From Synechocystis sp. LKSZ1 (GTDB lineage Bacteria; Cyanobacteriota; Cyanobacteriia; Cyanobacteriales; Microcystaceae), in the NCBI RefSeq assembly GCF_040436315.1, contig NZ_AP031572.1, forward strand, positions 2,976,001 to 3,040,000: a stretch of DNA of 64,000 nucleotides. The letters are read 5' to 3'. This document shows, piece after piece, positions 44,797 through 55,800 of this stretch. Under the pieces are notes generated by a model. The model was not told where the DNA came from. It worked only from the letters and a program-made list of their open reading frames with translations, and did no database searches. Each line of letters opens with the position of its first letter. Positions within the stretch are counted from its first letter, which is position 1. A program made the translations under genes and the position numbers.

Positions 44797-46524
44797 TTAA
44801 TATTTACGCTCCTCCGGGGGAAAACGATTAATCACCACCGGTAAGGGTTGAATTTGAACCGCATGATCCTGGGACTGGGCCAAGGTGTGCCAAAGATATT
44901 CCCCATCGTTGCGCTCTGGAAAGTCCTCTCGAGCATGGGCTCCCCGACTTTCTTGCCGGGACAGGGCCGAGGCCAGAATCAATTCGCCGACCGTCATAAT
45001 ATTGCGGAGTTCCCAGGCTTCTAACAGTTCTGTATTCCAGCAGGCCTGTTTATCATCCAGGAAAATGTCGTCATATTGAGCCTTAAGGGCCTGAATCTGG
45101 CTTAATCCTTCCTGCATCAGGGTCTCATTCCGAAAAACGCCGCAATGCTGAGTCATACAATCCTGGAAGGCCTGTCGTAACTGACTAATCCGTAGTTTGC
45201 CTGCTTGATTTAGCAGTTGTTGAACATTCGTCTGAGTGGCTTGGAGGTAGGGGGACTCGTCGAGATCTGGCCAGGAACGCTGGGCCACGTAGGCCGCCAC
45301 TGCGCGGCCGGTTCTTCGGCCATACACGACGCATTCTAGTAATGAATTACTCCCCAATCGATTGGCCCCGTGTACGGAAACGCAGGCACATTCCCCCGCC
45401 GCAAACAGGCCCTCCGTCAATGACGTCGCATCCTGACGCACTCGGCCATCGGTATTGACTGGAATTCCTCCCATGCAGTAGTGAACCGTCGGCCGTACTG
45501 GAATCGGTTCCATGGCTGCATCAATCCCCACTAGGCGATGGGCCTCTTCCCAACAGAAGGGAATACGGTTCATGATCATGTCTCGGCCCAGATGACGCAG
45601 GTCTAGATAGACAAACGGCCCGCCCGCACTACCATCGGAATGAATGCCTCGGCCCGCTCGAATTTCTGTGGTAATCGCCCGTGATGTAATGTCCCGGGGG
45701 GCCAGTTCCATACGGCTGGGGGCATAGTTAGCCATGAAGCGCTGGCCCTCGCTATTGATCAGATAGGCCCCTTCCCCCCGCACTGCCTCTGAAATCAACA
45801 CTCCCACAGGATAAAGACCGGTTGGATGAAACTGTACAAATTCCATATCTTCTAAGGGAATACCCGCCTGGGCCACCATGGCTAGGCCATCTCCCGTCGA
45901 AGCGTAATCATTGGAGGTGGTATTATAAACGCGGCCATACCCCCCTGTCGCCAACACCACTGCCTTGGCCCGCACCACCGCTAACTGGCCATCCAGCAAG
46001 TGATACATTACCAGACCCTTGGCTTCCTGGCCTTCGTAAATCAGACGCATGACGTACCATTCGTCGTAGAGCACGACCCCGTAGCGCCGTAGGTTATTCA
46101 CCAGTTCGTGGAGAATGGCATGGCCGGTTTTGTCCGCCGCGTAACAAGTCCGCCGAAAGCGATGGCCCCCAAAGGCCCGTTGAGCGATCTTGCCATCGGG
46201 TAAGCGGGAGAAAAGCACCCCTAAATGCTCCAGTTCGATAATGACCTCCGGGGCCTCCTTCGTCAGTATTTCCACTGCATCCTGGTCAGCTAAGTAATCG
46301 GAGCCTTTCACCGTATCAAAGGCGTGGGCTTCCCAACTATCCTCCGCATCGACGTTTTGTAGGGTTGCCGCAATACCGCCCTGGGCCGCTACAGAATGGG
46401 AGCGAATGGGATGGGTCTTAGCAATTAGGGCCACGTCAAGTCCTGTATTCAGGCGCTTAATCTCTAAGGCTGCTCGACATCCCGCCAGACCCCCGCCAAC
46501 AATTACCACGTCATGTTCTAGCAT
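44797..46524 (-). CDS. sdhA: Succinate dehydrogenase/fumarate reductase flavoprotein subunit
   Basis: A 575-residue flavoprotein that oxidises succinate and feeds the plastoquinone pool in cyanobacteria. The FAD motif is [33 protein letters not shown] carries the histidine for covalent [23 protein letters not shown] and the C-terminal [18 protein letters not shown] are active-site blocks. ATG 46524 was chosen because the FAD motif then begins at residue 4. No SdhB or membrane-anchor gene is adjacent. L-aspartate oxidase is less likely given the full SdhA-type C-terminal domain. Confidence 0.88.
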   Translation of the reverse strand: MLEHDVVIVGGGLAGCRAALEIKRLNTGLDVALIAKTHPIRSHSVAAQGGIAATLQNVDAEDSWEAHAFDTVKGSDYLADQDAVEILTKEAPEVIIELEHLGVLFSRLPDGKIAQRAFGGHRFRRTCYAADKTGHAILHELVNNLRRYGVVLYDEWYVMRLIYEGQEAKGLVMYHLLDGQLAVVRAKAVVLATGGYGRVYNTTSNDYASTGDGLAMVAQAGIPLEDMEFVQFHPTGLYPVGVLISEAVRGEGAYLINSEGQRFMANYAPSRMELAPRDITSRAITTEIRAGRGIHSDGSAGGPFVYLDLRHLGRDMIMNRIPFCWEEAHRLVGIDAAMEPIPVRPTVHYCMGGIPVNTDGRVRQDATSLTEGLFAAGECACVSVHGANRLGSNSLLECVVYGRRTGRAVAAYVAQRSWPDLDESPYLQATQTNVQQLLNQAGKLRISQLRQAFQDCMTQHCGVFRNETLMQEGLSQIQALKAQYDDIFLDDKQACWNTELLEAWELRNIMTVGELILASALSRQESRGAHAREDFPERNDGEYLWHTLAQSQDHAVQIQPLPVVINRFPPEERKY

Positions 46525-46894
46525 GTTTGTCCATGTCTCCCACTTAATAACCTGCCGGTTCGGCCGATACACCCCCAAACGAAGCCCAGCCTAGGGATAT
46601 TCTCCTGGAACCGGGAACAAATTTCGGCAAACTTAAGACAATCTTTCTAAAGCTCTAACACCAGTAGTTTGCATGAATCAGCCTCGACCTTCCCCCTTGA
46701 AAAAAATATACAAAATCCCCCCAATACTACGGTCATTCTGTAAAAAGCGAACTATACTAGAGCGAGACTATAGGGAGACCCTTTGGTGTCTCACTGACTT
46801 GACAGAGGAGATTCCTGTGTGGCTAAATATAGTTGCATTAAACTACGCCTATCCTTATCTTCCATCTAAAAAACGAGTGAGGAGTTAAAACAAC
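46525..46894. other. Promoter and leader region of the giant surface-protein gene
   Basis: 370 bp between sdhA and the 3675-residue gene. TATACT at 46753-46758 and TTGACA at 46799-46804 are promoter-like. GAGACC (46775-46780) pairs with GGTGTCTC (46785-46792) as a possible leader hairpin. AGTGAGGAGTTAAAACAACATG provides the ribosome-binding site (GAGGAG). An open frame at 46673-46888 looks non-coding. Confidence 0.45.
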
Positions 46895-49800
46895 ATGGCT
46901 CTAACAGCAACCCAAATCAATGCAGCCTACTTAAAATACCTCGGTCGTCCAGCAGACACCGCAGGTCAAAATTTCTGGGTTGGAGTTTCCAATCAAGGGA
47001 CTCCTGATGCAGAAATCATCAATTCTATTCGTTCTTCTGAAGAAGCTCTTAATTATCAAATTACCCAAATCTACGTTAGCTACTGGGGGCGAGCCGCCGA
47101 TCCTCAGGGTCTAGAGTTCTGGGTTAATAATGCTCAAGCTGCTATTTCCAACGGTGCATCTGCAGAAAAGGCCATCCTAGATGTTACCAATTTCTTTGCA
47201 GAGTCCACTGAAGCTGAAGATGAGTATGGCTTCCTCCGAAACCCCAATACTTCTGACCGGGGGGCCGTCGAGCAATTTGTCAATCAAATCTATGTCAACG
47301 CCTTCAACCGTAATGCAGAAGCTGCCGGTCTCAAGTTCTGGAGCGATGTTCTGCAAGCCAACCCTAGCTTTGTGGGTGAATTCATCCAGCTTGTCGTTAA
47401 CGGTGCTCAAAACGACGACGCCATTACGATCCGTAACCGCAATAACGTCGCCTTAGATTTTACTAACAAATTTAACACCCTCCACAATAGCGACCCCTTC
47501 ACTGACAGTGATGCCACCTCCAGTATTCAGGTGTATGGCCCGGCTGCTGGTGAGACGTCTCAAGACATCATCCGCTCCGTTACGGCTCAAGATTCTACTG
47601 TAACTGCTGCCAAAGCGGCGACGGATGCCTTCATGGCAGCCTATCTAGAGCCAGTCTATAGCCTGCAATCGACCCCCACTAATAGTGTCAATGAAGGCCA
47701 GTCCATTGCCTTTACCCTCGATACTACCTATGTAGCTCCGGGAACCGTTCTGACTTATCAGATTGCCCCCACCGGCGGAATTACTACTGCTGATATCGTT
47801 GGTGGCCAATTAACGGGAACAATCGTTGTTGGTAATGATGGCACAGCGGCGATTAGCGTCAATATTGCTCTGGATGCTCTCATTGAAGGAAATGAGCAGT
47901 TGACGCTCAATATTCTCAACCAGGCCAACCAGCAACAAATTTTGACCAGCCGGACAGTTACGGTCAATGAAGTTCTGCCAACCTACACCTTGACCGCTAG
48001 CTCTGCTCAGGTTTCTGAAGGTGGTACTGTTACCTTCACCCTAGTGACCAGTGCTCCGGTTCAACCCAATACCACCTTTAACTACCAAATTACGGGAGTT
48101 CAAGCTGCTGATGTCAACGTTCCTTTGGCAGGGACTGTCACAACCGATGCCAACGGGCAGGCGGTCTTCTCTGTCAACATTGCTCAGGATGCAGAGATTG
48201 AGACCGAAACCCTCAGTTTTTCCATTGCTGGTAAAAGCGCGGATGTCAGCATTGTTGATGTTCCTCCCAGCTACAGCCTCACCTCGGATGTGAACACAGT
48301 TCCTGAAGGTGGCACGGTTATCTTCAACTTCGAAACCAGCAATCCTGCCCAAGCGGGTGCAACCTTCAACTACACCATCACCGGTGTCCAAGCTGAAGAT
48401 ATTGTCGGTGGTGTTTTAACTGGTCAACTGACAACGGATGCCAGCGGTAAAGCGACCCTGCAGTTGGATATCGCTCGGGATGTTGTCATTGACACGGAAA
48501 ATCTGACCCTGACGGTACAGGCCCCTGGAACTGCCACGGGTACCATTTCTGATTCCGTTGCCATCACTAATGTTGAGCCTGGCTACAGCCTCACCTCTGA
48601 TGTCAACACGGTTCCTGAAGGTGGCACGGTTATCTTCAACTTCGAAACCAGCAACCCTGCTCAAGCAGGTGCAACCTTCAACTACACCATCACCGGTGTC
48701 CAAGCTGAAGATATTGTTGGTGGTGTTTTAACTGGTCAACTGACAACGGATGCCAGCGGTAAAGCAACCCTGCAGTTGGATATCGCTCGGGATGTTGTCA
48801 TTGACACGGAAAATCTGACCCTGACGGTACAGGCCCCTGGAACTGCCACGGGTACCATTTCTGATTCCGTTGCCATCACTAATGTTGAGCCTGGCTACAG
48901 CCTCACCTCTGATGTCAACACGGTTCCTGAAGGTGGCACGGTTATCTTCAACTTCGAAACCAGCAACCCTGCTCAAGCAGGTGCAACCTTCAACTACACC
49001 ATCACCGGTGTCCAAGCTGAAGATATTGTTGGTGGTGTTTTAACTGGTCAACTGACAACGGATGCCAGCGGTAAAGCGACCCTGCAGTTGGATATCGCTC
49101 GTGACGTTGTCATTGACCCTGAAAACCTGACCCTGACGGTACAGGCTCCGGGCACTGCCACGGGTACCATTTCTGATTCCGTTGCCATCACTAATGTTGA
49201 GCCTGGCTACAGCCTCACCTCTGATGTCAGCACGGTTGATGAAGGTGGTACGGTTATTTTCACCTTCCAGACCAGTGACCCCGTTCAAGCGGGTGCAACC
49301 TTCAACTACACCATCACCGGTGTTCAAGCCGAAGATATTGTTGGTGGCGTTTTAACGGGCCAACTGACAACGGATGCCAGCGGTCAAGCAACCCTGCAGT
49401 TAGGCATTGCTCGTGACATTGTCATTGACCCCGAAAACCTGACCCTGACGGTACAGGCTCCGGGCACTGCCACGGGTACCATTTCTGATTCCGTTGCCAT
49501 CACCAATGTTGAGCCTGGCTACAGCCTCACCTCTGATGTCAACACAGTTGATGAAGGTGGTACGGTTATTTTCACCTTCCAGACCAGTGACCCCGTTCAA
49601 GCGGGTGCGACCTTCAACTACACCATCACCGGCGTTCAAGCTGAAGATATTGTTGGTGGTCAACTGACTGGTGTTCTGACAACAGATGCCAGCGGTCAAG
49701 CAACCCTGCAGTTAGGCATTGCTCGTGACATTGTCATTGACCCCGAAAACCTGACCCTGACGGTACAGGCTCCGGGCACTGCCACAGGTACTATTTCTGA

Positions 49801-52800
49801 TTCCGTTGCCATCACCAATGTTGAGCCTGGCTACAGCCTCACCTCTGATGTCAACACAGTTGATGAAGGTGGTACGGTTATTTTCACCTTCCAGACCAGT
49901 GACCCCGTTCAAGCGGGCGCAACCTTCAACTACACCATCACCGGTGTTCAAACCGAAGATATCGTTGGTGGCGTTTTAACTGGCCAACTGACCACGGATG
50001 CCAGTGGAAAAGCAACGCTACAACTTGATATTGCCTATGATGCTGTCGTCGAGGGTTTAGAAAACCTCACATTAACAGTACAAGCACCTGGAACTGCAGC
50101 AGGAACGATTGTTGCTCAAGTCCCTGTCATTGATATTCCACCGGTGTACACAATGGTTCCTGACAAGACTTCCATTTTGGAAGGGGAAACCGTTGTCTTT
50201 ACCTTTGAAACGAGTCAACCGCTTCAACCCAACACTACCTTCAGCTATCAGTTACTGGGCATTGACCAAACCGATGTGGCTGGCGGTGTTGTAGCAGGAA
50301 CATTCACGACCGATGAATCTGGTCGTTACGAGTTGCAAGTCACGTTACTCAATGATGTCAACATCAATGAAGGGGATGAAACTCTAACTGTTCGCGTTGC
50401 GACGCCTAGTGGTTTCTTTGTGAGCGAGCCGGTCACGGTTGTTAACGTTCTGCCTGAATACACCCTGACAGCCAATACCGCTCAGGTTTCTGAAGGCGGC
50501 ACCATTATCTTCACCTTCACCTCTAACCTGCCTGTCCAGGCAAATACTAGTTTCAGCTACAAAATTACTGGTATCGATGCCAGTGATATTGTGGGCGGGA
50601 GTCTAGAAGGTCAACTGGTTACAGACATCAATGGCGTAGCCAATCTGCAAATTCAGGTTGCCCAAGATGCTGTGATTGATCCTGGTGAAGCTCTAACTTT
50701 AACCGTTACTACACCGCTTCCGGGTCAACCAGCCCCTGTAACAGTTGATATTATCGATGTTCCGCCGGTCTATACCCTAACGGCTAATAAGTCGGCTGTT
50801 CAAGAGGGCCAGACTGTTACCTTCACCTTTTCCACTATCAATCCAGTTCAACCCAATACCCAATTTGCCTACACTATCACTGGTATCAGCGCGCTGGATA
50901 TTGTTGGTGGTGCTACTGCAGGTAATCTGCAAACTGACGCTAACGGGATTGCCACATTTAGCGTGACCTTAGCCCCCGATGTTATTTATGAGCCGGATGA
51001 AGAGAATTTAATCTTCACCGTATTCACGAACATCGGTGAAATCGCAGCTGAAGTCAACATTATTGATGTTGAACCCGCTCCTATTGCACTGACCCCGGGT
51101 ACGGATATTGGAACCTCTTCTCTTTTCATTGGTAATGAAAACACCCTGGGCCAAGGCGATCAACTAACCGGTTGGGTTGGTTACGGCTTTGACCGTTTAC
51201 AGTTGTTCCTCTCCGGGACATTCAATATCGGTTCTAACTTCACCACCAATGACATCGAGATTTTTGAACTCAACGGTGGTGGCTCTGATACCCAAAGCTC
51301 TATTTACCTAGGCAACAGCACTGGCATCGAGCTACTACAAATTATCCGTACTTTCGGAGATGTCCTCTTTGCCGATATCTACAACAACCCCAGCGATGTT
51401 GCTAATTCTATCCTGACGGTTTACATCAAGGATTCTGAAGGTGCTTTTGAATTTAACTTCGATGCCACTTATCTCCAAAACAATCCCTTCCAGGAACCGA
51501 ATGTCCTCAACATCATTGTTGATGAAATTCCTGTTGTAGATGAAGCAGGTTTCGGCATTCTAAGTTCTGCGCCAGAAGGTATTGGCATCTTTGTTTCTCA
51601 AGGCGCCCAGCAGGCTGATGCTCAACTAGAGATCCTCAACCTCACTTCCATCAATACCTCTTCCAATCCGGAAACCAACTATGTCAACACCATTGCCTTC
51701 ATTGACAGTGGCCCGGCAATGCGGACGCTCAACATTGATGGCGACACCAGCCTCCACATTGTGGCTGATTTGGGTGGTGATAACCCCAGCGGTAATCCCG
51801 GTCTAGACCAGCCCTACTTGACCACCATTGATGCGTCTGGGCTGAATGCAGACCTCAAGTTTACCTACACCTCTAAAGTTGGCGATGCAACGGTTCCCGG
51901 CCGAGTCAGCGTGACCTTGGCCCAAGGTAACGAGAATACCGCCCATCCCTTTGAGTTATTCGACAATATTGTCGACTTAGATACATACAACGCTGGCGCT
52001 CAGGCCACGGGCTTTGATGTGGTAGCGCCTGAAACCAGCCCCTACGGTGCGAGCAACGACTCTGTCGAAACCGGCAATGGTAACGACACCATTGATGTGG
52101 GTGGTGGTTACAACTACGTCGATGCTGGCAACGGCAACAACATTGTCACGGCGGATGATGGCTACAACCTGATCAAGAGTGGCTCTGGCAACGACAACAT
52201 TACCGTTGGTGATGGTAATGAAGTTCCCAAGCCTGCGGCTAAGCTTCTCCAAGGGCCTTTTGCGGGTAATGATTTTGTCAAGTTTGACAACATCATCGAT
52301 GCGGGCGAAGGCAATAACAATGTGACAGCAGGTGATGGTGATAACTTCATCACCACCGGCGACGGCAACGACACTGTTAACGCAGGTAATGGCAATAACG
52401 TTATCTACGTTGGTGACGGTAACAACGTCGTCAATGCAGGGGTAGGCCAAGTCCCCTTCGGCACTGGCACTAACAAAGTGATTGCGGGCAACGGCATCGA
52501 TATCGTTAATACCGGTGATGGCCCTGACACGATTGTGGTGGGTGACGAAACCGACTTTGCTCCTGACATTGTCAAGTCCAATGGTGGTGCCGACCTTGTT
52601 ATCACTGGCAACGGCAACGACTTCGTGGAGTCTGGTTCCGGTAATGATAACGTTGCTGTCGGTACGGGTAATGTCAATGTGAACCTGGGCCAAGGCAGTG
52701 ATGCCCTCTGGATGCGGGCCAATGACATGAACAACCTTGACTTTGTCAATGGTGGTACCAACGACACCCCGCTTTCCTACGACCAAATCATCTTTACCGC

Positions 52801-55800
52801 TGGCGGTTCTATCGAGCTAACCGAAACCATTCGGGTCAGCAACATTGAACAGTTCACCCTGCGTAACCTGAGTGGTGACGAAGAAATTGTTAGCACTCAC
52901 CCCGATGTCCAAGCGGCCTTTGAAGGAACCATCGCCGGTGCTCAGCAGGACTACTTCATCAATGTCAGTAATGAGTTGATTGCCCAGTCCAACGACAACC
53001 TGAATATCAACGGCAGTAACGCTCGTCGTTTCACCATCGACAGCCGTGAAGCTCGTGCAAACACCACCGTTGACATCACTAACGTTGATGACATCTTGGT
53101 TCCCACCGACCCGTCTCTACTCAGCGCTTTCCGCTTCTTAGGTGGTGCGGATGATGAGCGTCTGATTGTCCGCGGGGTTCAGGTGTCTGACCTACTAACG
53201 GCTCAACTAGATGGTGGCTACAACGTTATCGAAATTGTTGATGGCGTAACCATTCAAGCCACTGACCTCCAAAATGTCTCTGGCATTGATCGTTTTGAAC
53301 TGAGTGCTTCCAACAATAGTGCTCAGACCTTCAACATCACCCTAACGGATGCAATTCTTGCGGCTAATCCGGGCCTAATCATTGGTGCGACCAACGCGCT
53401 TCCCCCTGGGTCTCGCTTGAATGTCAATGTGACGGGCGTAACCGCAGGGGCCAGTCCCAAAGTCATCATTGAGAAAAGCTCCAATGTGATTGTCACGGTG
53501 ATTGGTGACCCTGGCATTGGTGGAGCTGGCGCTAAAACTCAGGTAGTTGATGGCTTCTTCCTCACCAGCAATGCCGATGACATCAATGGCACAACCGGCG
53601 CTGACACGATTGTCGCTGACTCTGTCAGTGACTTCAACTCCAGCGACGACATCAACGGTGGAGGCGGCTTTGATACCCTGCGGATGGAATTTGGTGTTAA
53701 CAATGCTGGCTTGCAGTTTGTTAACGAATTTGCTGCTGTTGCTAACACCAATAGCGTCCAAATCAATGGCTACCAATGCTACGTCATTGAAACCCCAACA
53801 ACCGCTCAATTTGCTATTCCGCTAGGAGAAGACCTTTCCGGAATCATGATTCCATTGTCTGGTGGGTCAGTCTCTAGTCTTGCTCTTGAGCCGATTGTCC
53901 CTGGGGCCTTCCCTGGCTTCCTCTTCGGACTCCCCTTGCTGACCCAGCCCCTAACGGCGGTCACCAACTTCTTCACCTCTCCTGTTGCGGTTGACCCCGA
54001 CACCTTTGACGGTATTCGTGCCAACGATCCAACGGCGCCCTTTGCCTCCTCTAGCCAGCCGGATGTTCCTCAAGGCCTAGACCCAGATGAATATCCCTTG
54101 ACCTTGGATAATCTACCCGCGAACTACCCGACGGAAGGCATTGGCTTTGGCGCTCTCCCCTTCCCGGGTGCGGCTCAATTCCAAGGTGCAACCCTAGAGT
54201 CGGCTCTGAACTTTGCCACCATTGACAACATCGAAAAATTTGTCTTCAATCCCCCGAACGACAATGGTGTGCGTTTCGTTGGTTTCAACACCCAAGAAAC
54301 CTTTGAAACCCTGCAAAGTAACCAGCTCGCTTCTATTGACTTGGTTTCTTTAGAAATTCTGCAAACCTACGATGTGGATCGTGCTCCCAATGCAGGGAAC
54401 ATCTCAGCACTAATTGAAGGCAACGGTGCTCCCCTGAATGACATCCTCTATTTGGATGACTTTAGCTGGAACACCGCTGTTACAACCAAGGCTGAAGCCT
54501 ACTGGGCCGGTGCACGGGATAACTACGTGGTTGACTTGGTGGAATTTATCAATCCCATCAATGACACCGACTTCTTTGCTCTCCAGGAGGTTGACTATGA
54601 CTTCAGCCGTTACGAGCCGGTTGACATCGAAACCACCAATGATTTTGTCCGGGGCAAACTACTCAATAGTGCTGGCTTTGCCCTAGAAGTCAACACCGGT
54701 GCCGGCAACGACTTTATCCGCCGTGACACCTTTGGGGAGAACGGAAATACACCACAGCCCTTTGGTTATCTACGCCAAGCGCCTAACGAGGGACCTGGCC
54801 CCTGGGCAAATGATCCCAACCTGATCGCAAATGTCCAAGATGTCCTAGATCTCCTGGCGCAAGCGGGTCGTCAAACGGGTTCCTTCATCTTGACCGGTAA
54901 TATCGCCGACTACAAACCCGGTGAAACGGCTTACCTCGACTTGGCTGGGAATGTTGTTAGTGACAATGTTCGTAATAATGCTCCCAATCCGAGTGATTAC
55001 CTCCCGTTCTTCGTCGTTCAACAGGGCGATATTAACGCAGGGCAGTGGATGCTTCTCACTAACGGAAATATCAGTACAACAACTGCGGTCTTAGTACCCC
55101 CTGAGGTTGGTTACTCTGTTAGTGATACGGATAACCTCGGTGGTTACTTAGTGGATTCAGGCTCCGGGGATGATGTGGTGCTTCTGGATGGCCCCAATGT
55201 CAATGAGTTTGGGATTCCATTCGTGGGCATTAACGTTGACCAACAGTTTGCGTTTGTTCCCAATGGGCCCTTCTCCGGCAACTGGTTCGTTGTCTTCCCA
55301 CAAGGCGGCCTAGTGGATCCGTTTGGACGTTTCAATCCTGGTTTTCCCGGTGGTTCCGCTTACTTCAATCCCATCGATGATCAGCAGATTAATCCCAGTC
55401 TCTATGGTCTAGCCGTTCCTGGCTACTTTGCGGATGACGTGGTGCTCACCCGTAGTGGTAACGATTACATCGTGGACTACGGCGGCGACAACGTGGTTTA
55501 CAGCGGCATCGGTAACGACTTTGTATTGACAGGTCTGGGTAACGACTTCATTGTTTCTGACGATGATGACGAGTTGGATAGCACCAATGCGGAATCAGAA
55601 GCTGGCAAGGAAGACTTCAGTGGCCCAGCATCCGTTAACGGCACCGATAACGATGTGATCTTGGCGGATGGCCCTCTGCTACAATCCTTCTTCCAAGTCT
55701 CTTTTGAGCGTCCCTTTGGCGATGACTTTACCGAAGAAGATCTCTTCAGTTCTATCTTTGGTAAGGACTATGTCCGCGACCTCCAAGGCGACAACATTAT

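Noticed and set aside
46673-46888. 71-residue open frame before the giant gene
   Set aside because: It overlaps promoter-like boxes and a leader hairpin, has no ribosome-binding site and no recognisable motif.
48272-50146. Regular repeats as a possible CRISPR array
   Set aside because: The 312-bp period lies in frame inside a protein and encodes beta-sandwich-like domains; there are no short repeats with unique spacers.
51977-52786. 269-residue open frame on the minus strand
   Set aside because: Antisense to RTX-like repeats. The periodic V/I-rich product mirrors the repeat and is not a gene.
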